Assembly: GCA_036794395.1 (NCBI GenBank)
Contig: DAIRGS010000362.1
Span: 1-7,089, forward strand
Reading direction: 5' to 3'
DNA from: DASXMX01 sp036794395
GTDB lineage: Bacteria > Planctomycetota > Phycisphaerae > Tepidisphaerales > Tepidisphaeraceae
DNA: 7,089 bases
Below the pieces are notes generated by a model that had not been told where the DNA came from, did no database searches, and saw only the letters and a list, made by a program, of their open reading frames with translations. Positions 6,079-7,089 of this stretch are shown here, in pieces. A program made the translations under genes and the position numbers. Every line of letters starts with the position of its first letter. Position 1 is the stretch's first letter.

Positions 6079-6612
6079 ATGGGTCCGATGCGCCACAGTA
6101 CATATTGCGATCGATGTAAGAGAGAAGTCGCATCACTTGGCACACAGATGACTTCGTCAATTGGGCATGGTCACGGGGTAACTTTCAATAGCAGGAGCGG
6201 CTACTTCTGCCGACCGTGCCTGAAAATATTGTTTTGGAAGGCGGCGGCAACCAACATGTCGCTGGGACTGTTTTGGTTGTTGGGTCCGTTGTGCGGTCCG
6301 TTGTATACGCTGGGGAATATCTTGCCGATACTCTCAGCCCGCAAGTTGCCTTTTCCGACGGATGAAGATCGCCAGCCGAAGCTCGAGGAGGATGCGCTCA
6401 ACGCGGTCTACGCCATCGCGCCAAGTGTGTTGGAGGACGTTGAGCGAGACACTGGAAATGTGCATGAATCGGTTGCGAAATACGCCACGCTCATGGGCTT
6501 GCGCCCTGCACAGATGATTCACGCTTTCCGGATGATGGCCGACTCGGAATTGTTGCCGCCGCCGAACGTGGATATGCGTACGATTCTCAAGTACCTGTAT
6601 CGCGCAGAGTGA
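6079..6612 (+). CDS. Membrane protein with two CxxC pairs, unknown function
   Basis: This 177-residue protein belongs to no family I recognise. The N-terminal part has C10-x-x-C13 and C44-x-x-C47, a spacing that suits a zinc ribbon, with a His/Gly-rich stretch (GHGHG) between the pairs. A hydrophobic region at about 50-86 probably makes one or two membrane helices, with Pro/Gly-rich LLGPLCGPLYTLGNILP in the middle. The remaining 90 residues are charged and look helical; no catalytic motif is visible. ATG 6088 is an alternative start that would remove three residues and keep both Cys pairs. No Shine-Dalgarno is clear at either. The stop is 19 nt before the next start, so the two genes probably share a transcript. 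Nothing links it to sialic acid use. Confidence 0.72.
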   Translation: MGPMRHSTYCDRCKREVASLGTQMTSSIGHGHGVTFNSRSGYFCRPCLKILFWKAAATNMSLGLFWLLGPLCGPLYTLGNILPILSARKLPFPTDEDRQPKLEEDALNAVYAIAPSVLEDVERDTGNVHESVAKYATLMGLRPAQMIHAFRMMADSELLPPPNVDMRTILKYLYRAE

Positions 6613-6631
6613 TCAAGGCGGAGTCGCTCGC

Positions 6632-6928
6632 ATGCCCGACATTCTGAAAATCATCGCGATTATCATCGGCGGATTGATCGCGTTCATGTTCGTTATGCGC
6701 ACGATTCGGCGTTTCACGATCCGCCGGAAGGAACCGCCGGCCGAACCCACGTTTGATGTCGCCGAACTCAATTCCATGGTCGAGGCCGGGCTCATCTCGC
6801 GGGATGAGTGCGAGCGATTGAAATCAATCGTGGCGCTTCAGAGATCGCGGCAATCGGATGCTTCGGAAAAGCACAAAGGCTTCGAAGTCATTCCTCTCGC
6901 CAAGTTAGACGATGCTGAGCAGAAATAG
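6632..6928 (+). CDS. Small membrane-anchored protein with SHOCT-like C-terminal segment
   Basis: This 98-residue protein starts with a hydrophobic helix at about 4-23, followed by a basic patch (RTIRRFTIRRK), so the C-terminal part should be cytoplasmic. After a Pro-rich linker, residues 43-70 (VAELNSMVEAGLISRDECER and following) resemble a SHOCT-type short helical domain, in which an ExxxLxxxGxIs-type helix is followed by a second helix. SHOCT segments are commonly found at the ends of bacterial membrane proteins and may act in oligomerisation or binding. GGAG at 6620-6623 lies 8 nt before the ATG. The 19-nt gap to the upstream Cys-pair gene suggests an operon and perhaps a shared role. The domain match is by eye and borderline. 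Confidence 0.75.
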   Translation: MPDILKIIAIIIGGLIAFMFVMRTIRRFTIRRKEPPAEPTFDVAELNSMVEAGLISRDECERLKSIVALQRSRQSDASEKHKGFEVIPLAKLDDAEQK

Positions 6929-6980
6929 CCAGTGCATTGAGCCGCCAAGCGCACAAAGCTGCCACCTTACTAAATAACCG

Positions 6981-7005
6981 TGCGCGATTCCGCGCAATTG
7001 CTTTT
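6981..7005 (+). terminator. Possible terminator after the two-gene operon
   Basis: TGCGCG (6981-6986) pairs perfectly with CGCGCA (6991-6996) around an ATTC loop. TTTT at 7002-7005 follows after ATTGC. The GC-rich stem lies 52 nt after the stop of the SHOCT-like gene. The T-run is short and offset, so this is a weak to moderate candidate. Confidence 0.38.
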
Positions 7006-7011
7006 AAGTGG

Positions 7012-7030
7012 CACGGCCTTCCAGGCCGTG
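7012..7030. repeat. Short perfect hairpin, CACGGCCT / AGGCCGTG
   Basis: An 8-bp perfect inverted repeat (7012-7019 with 7023-7030) encloses a 3-nt loop. No T-run follows, so it is unlikely to be a terminator. From memory, 'TGGCACGGCCTTCCAGGCCGTG'-like words recur between genes in planctomycete genomes; only the hairpin itself can be shown here. The remaining bases to the window edge hold no supported gene. Confidence 0.55.
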
Positions 7031-7089
7031 GACGGGGACGCTTCGAGTCGGGCGACGGGTGAGATGTGGGAAAACCAACTTTCCTTGAG

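Noticed and set aside
7064..7089. ATG-initiated open frame running off the right edge
   Set aside because: Only about eight codons are visible, with no recognisable motif, so a partial gene cannot be supported.

Overview
This window looks like a piece of a planctomycete-type chromosome, possibly from a related lineage of the Planctomycetes-Verrucomicrobia group. That placement is inferred from style, not from a marker gene. The support is a Tat-exported sulfatase beside a secreted BNR-repeat sialidase, GC-rich coding DNA, loosely packed genes on both strands, and intergenic DNA filled with 'CCACAGAG', 'GCAGAT' and hairpin repeats. No rRNA, tRNA, CRISPR array, transposase or phage gene was seen.

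Layout. At 1-181 there is a leader with a degenerate copy of the CACAGAG repeat, a candidate promoter and a strong Shine-Dalgarno. At 182-1741 (+) is a twin-arginine-exported sulfatase with a CxAxR active site. At 1812-2021 (+) is a small two-helix membrane protein of unknown role. At 2057-3232 (-) is a secreted GH33-type exo-sialidase with a complete catalytic set; it converges on the small gene at a possible two-way terminator. At 3233-3356 is a 124-bp divergent promoter region. At 3357-4277 (+) is an N-acetylneuraminate lyase (NanA-type). At 4278-4739 is a 462-bp gap holding a nested palindromic repeat island. At 4740-5972 (+) is a major facilitator superfamily transporter. At 6079-6612 and 6632-6928 (+) are a two-Cys-pair membrane protein and a small membrane-anchored SHOCT-like protein, probably co-transcribed. 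At 6929-7089 no gene is seen, only a possible terminator and a short hairpin repeat.

How the genes may work together (inference). The sulfatase would remove sulfate caps from a sulfated glycan. The sialidase would release terminal sialic acid outside the cytoplasm. The MFS permease would import the sugar or a related acid. The lyase would split it into pyruvate and N-acetylmannosamine. Kinase, epimerase, deacetylase and deaminase genes (nanK, nanE, nagA, nagB) and a regulator are not in the window, so the pathway is incomplete here. The strongest evidence is the residue-level fit of the sialidase and lyase and their divergent arrangement. The transporter substrate and the link to the sulfatase are weaker.

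The most unusual non-coding structure is at 4337-4670: two 84-nt arms of equal length, inverted and about 85% identical, enclose a perfect 32-bp inverted repeat.
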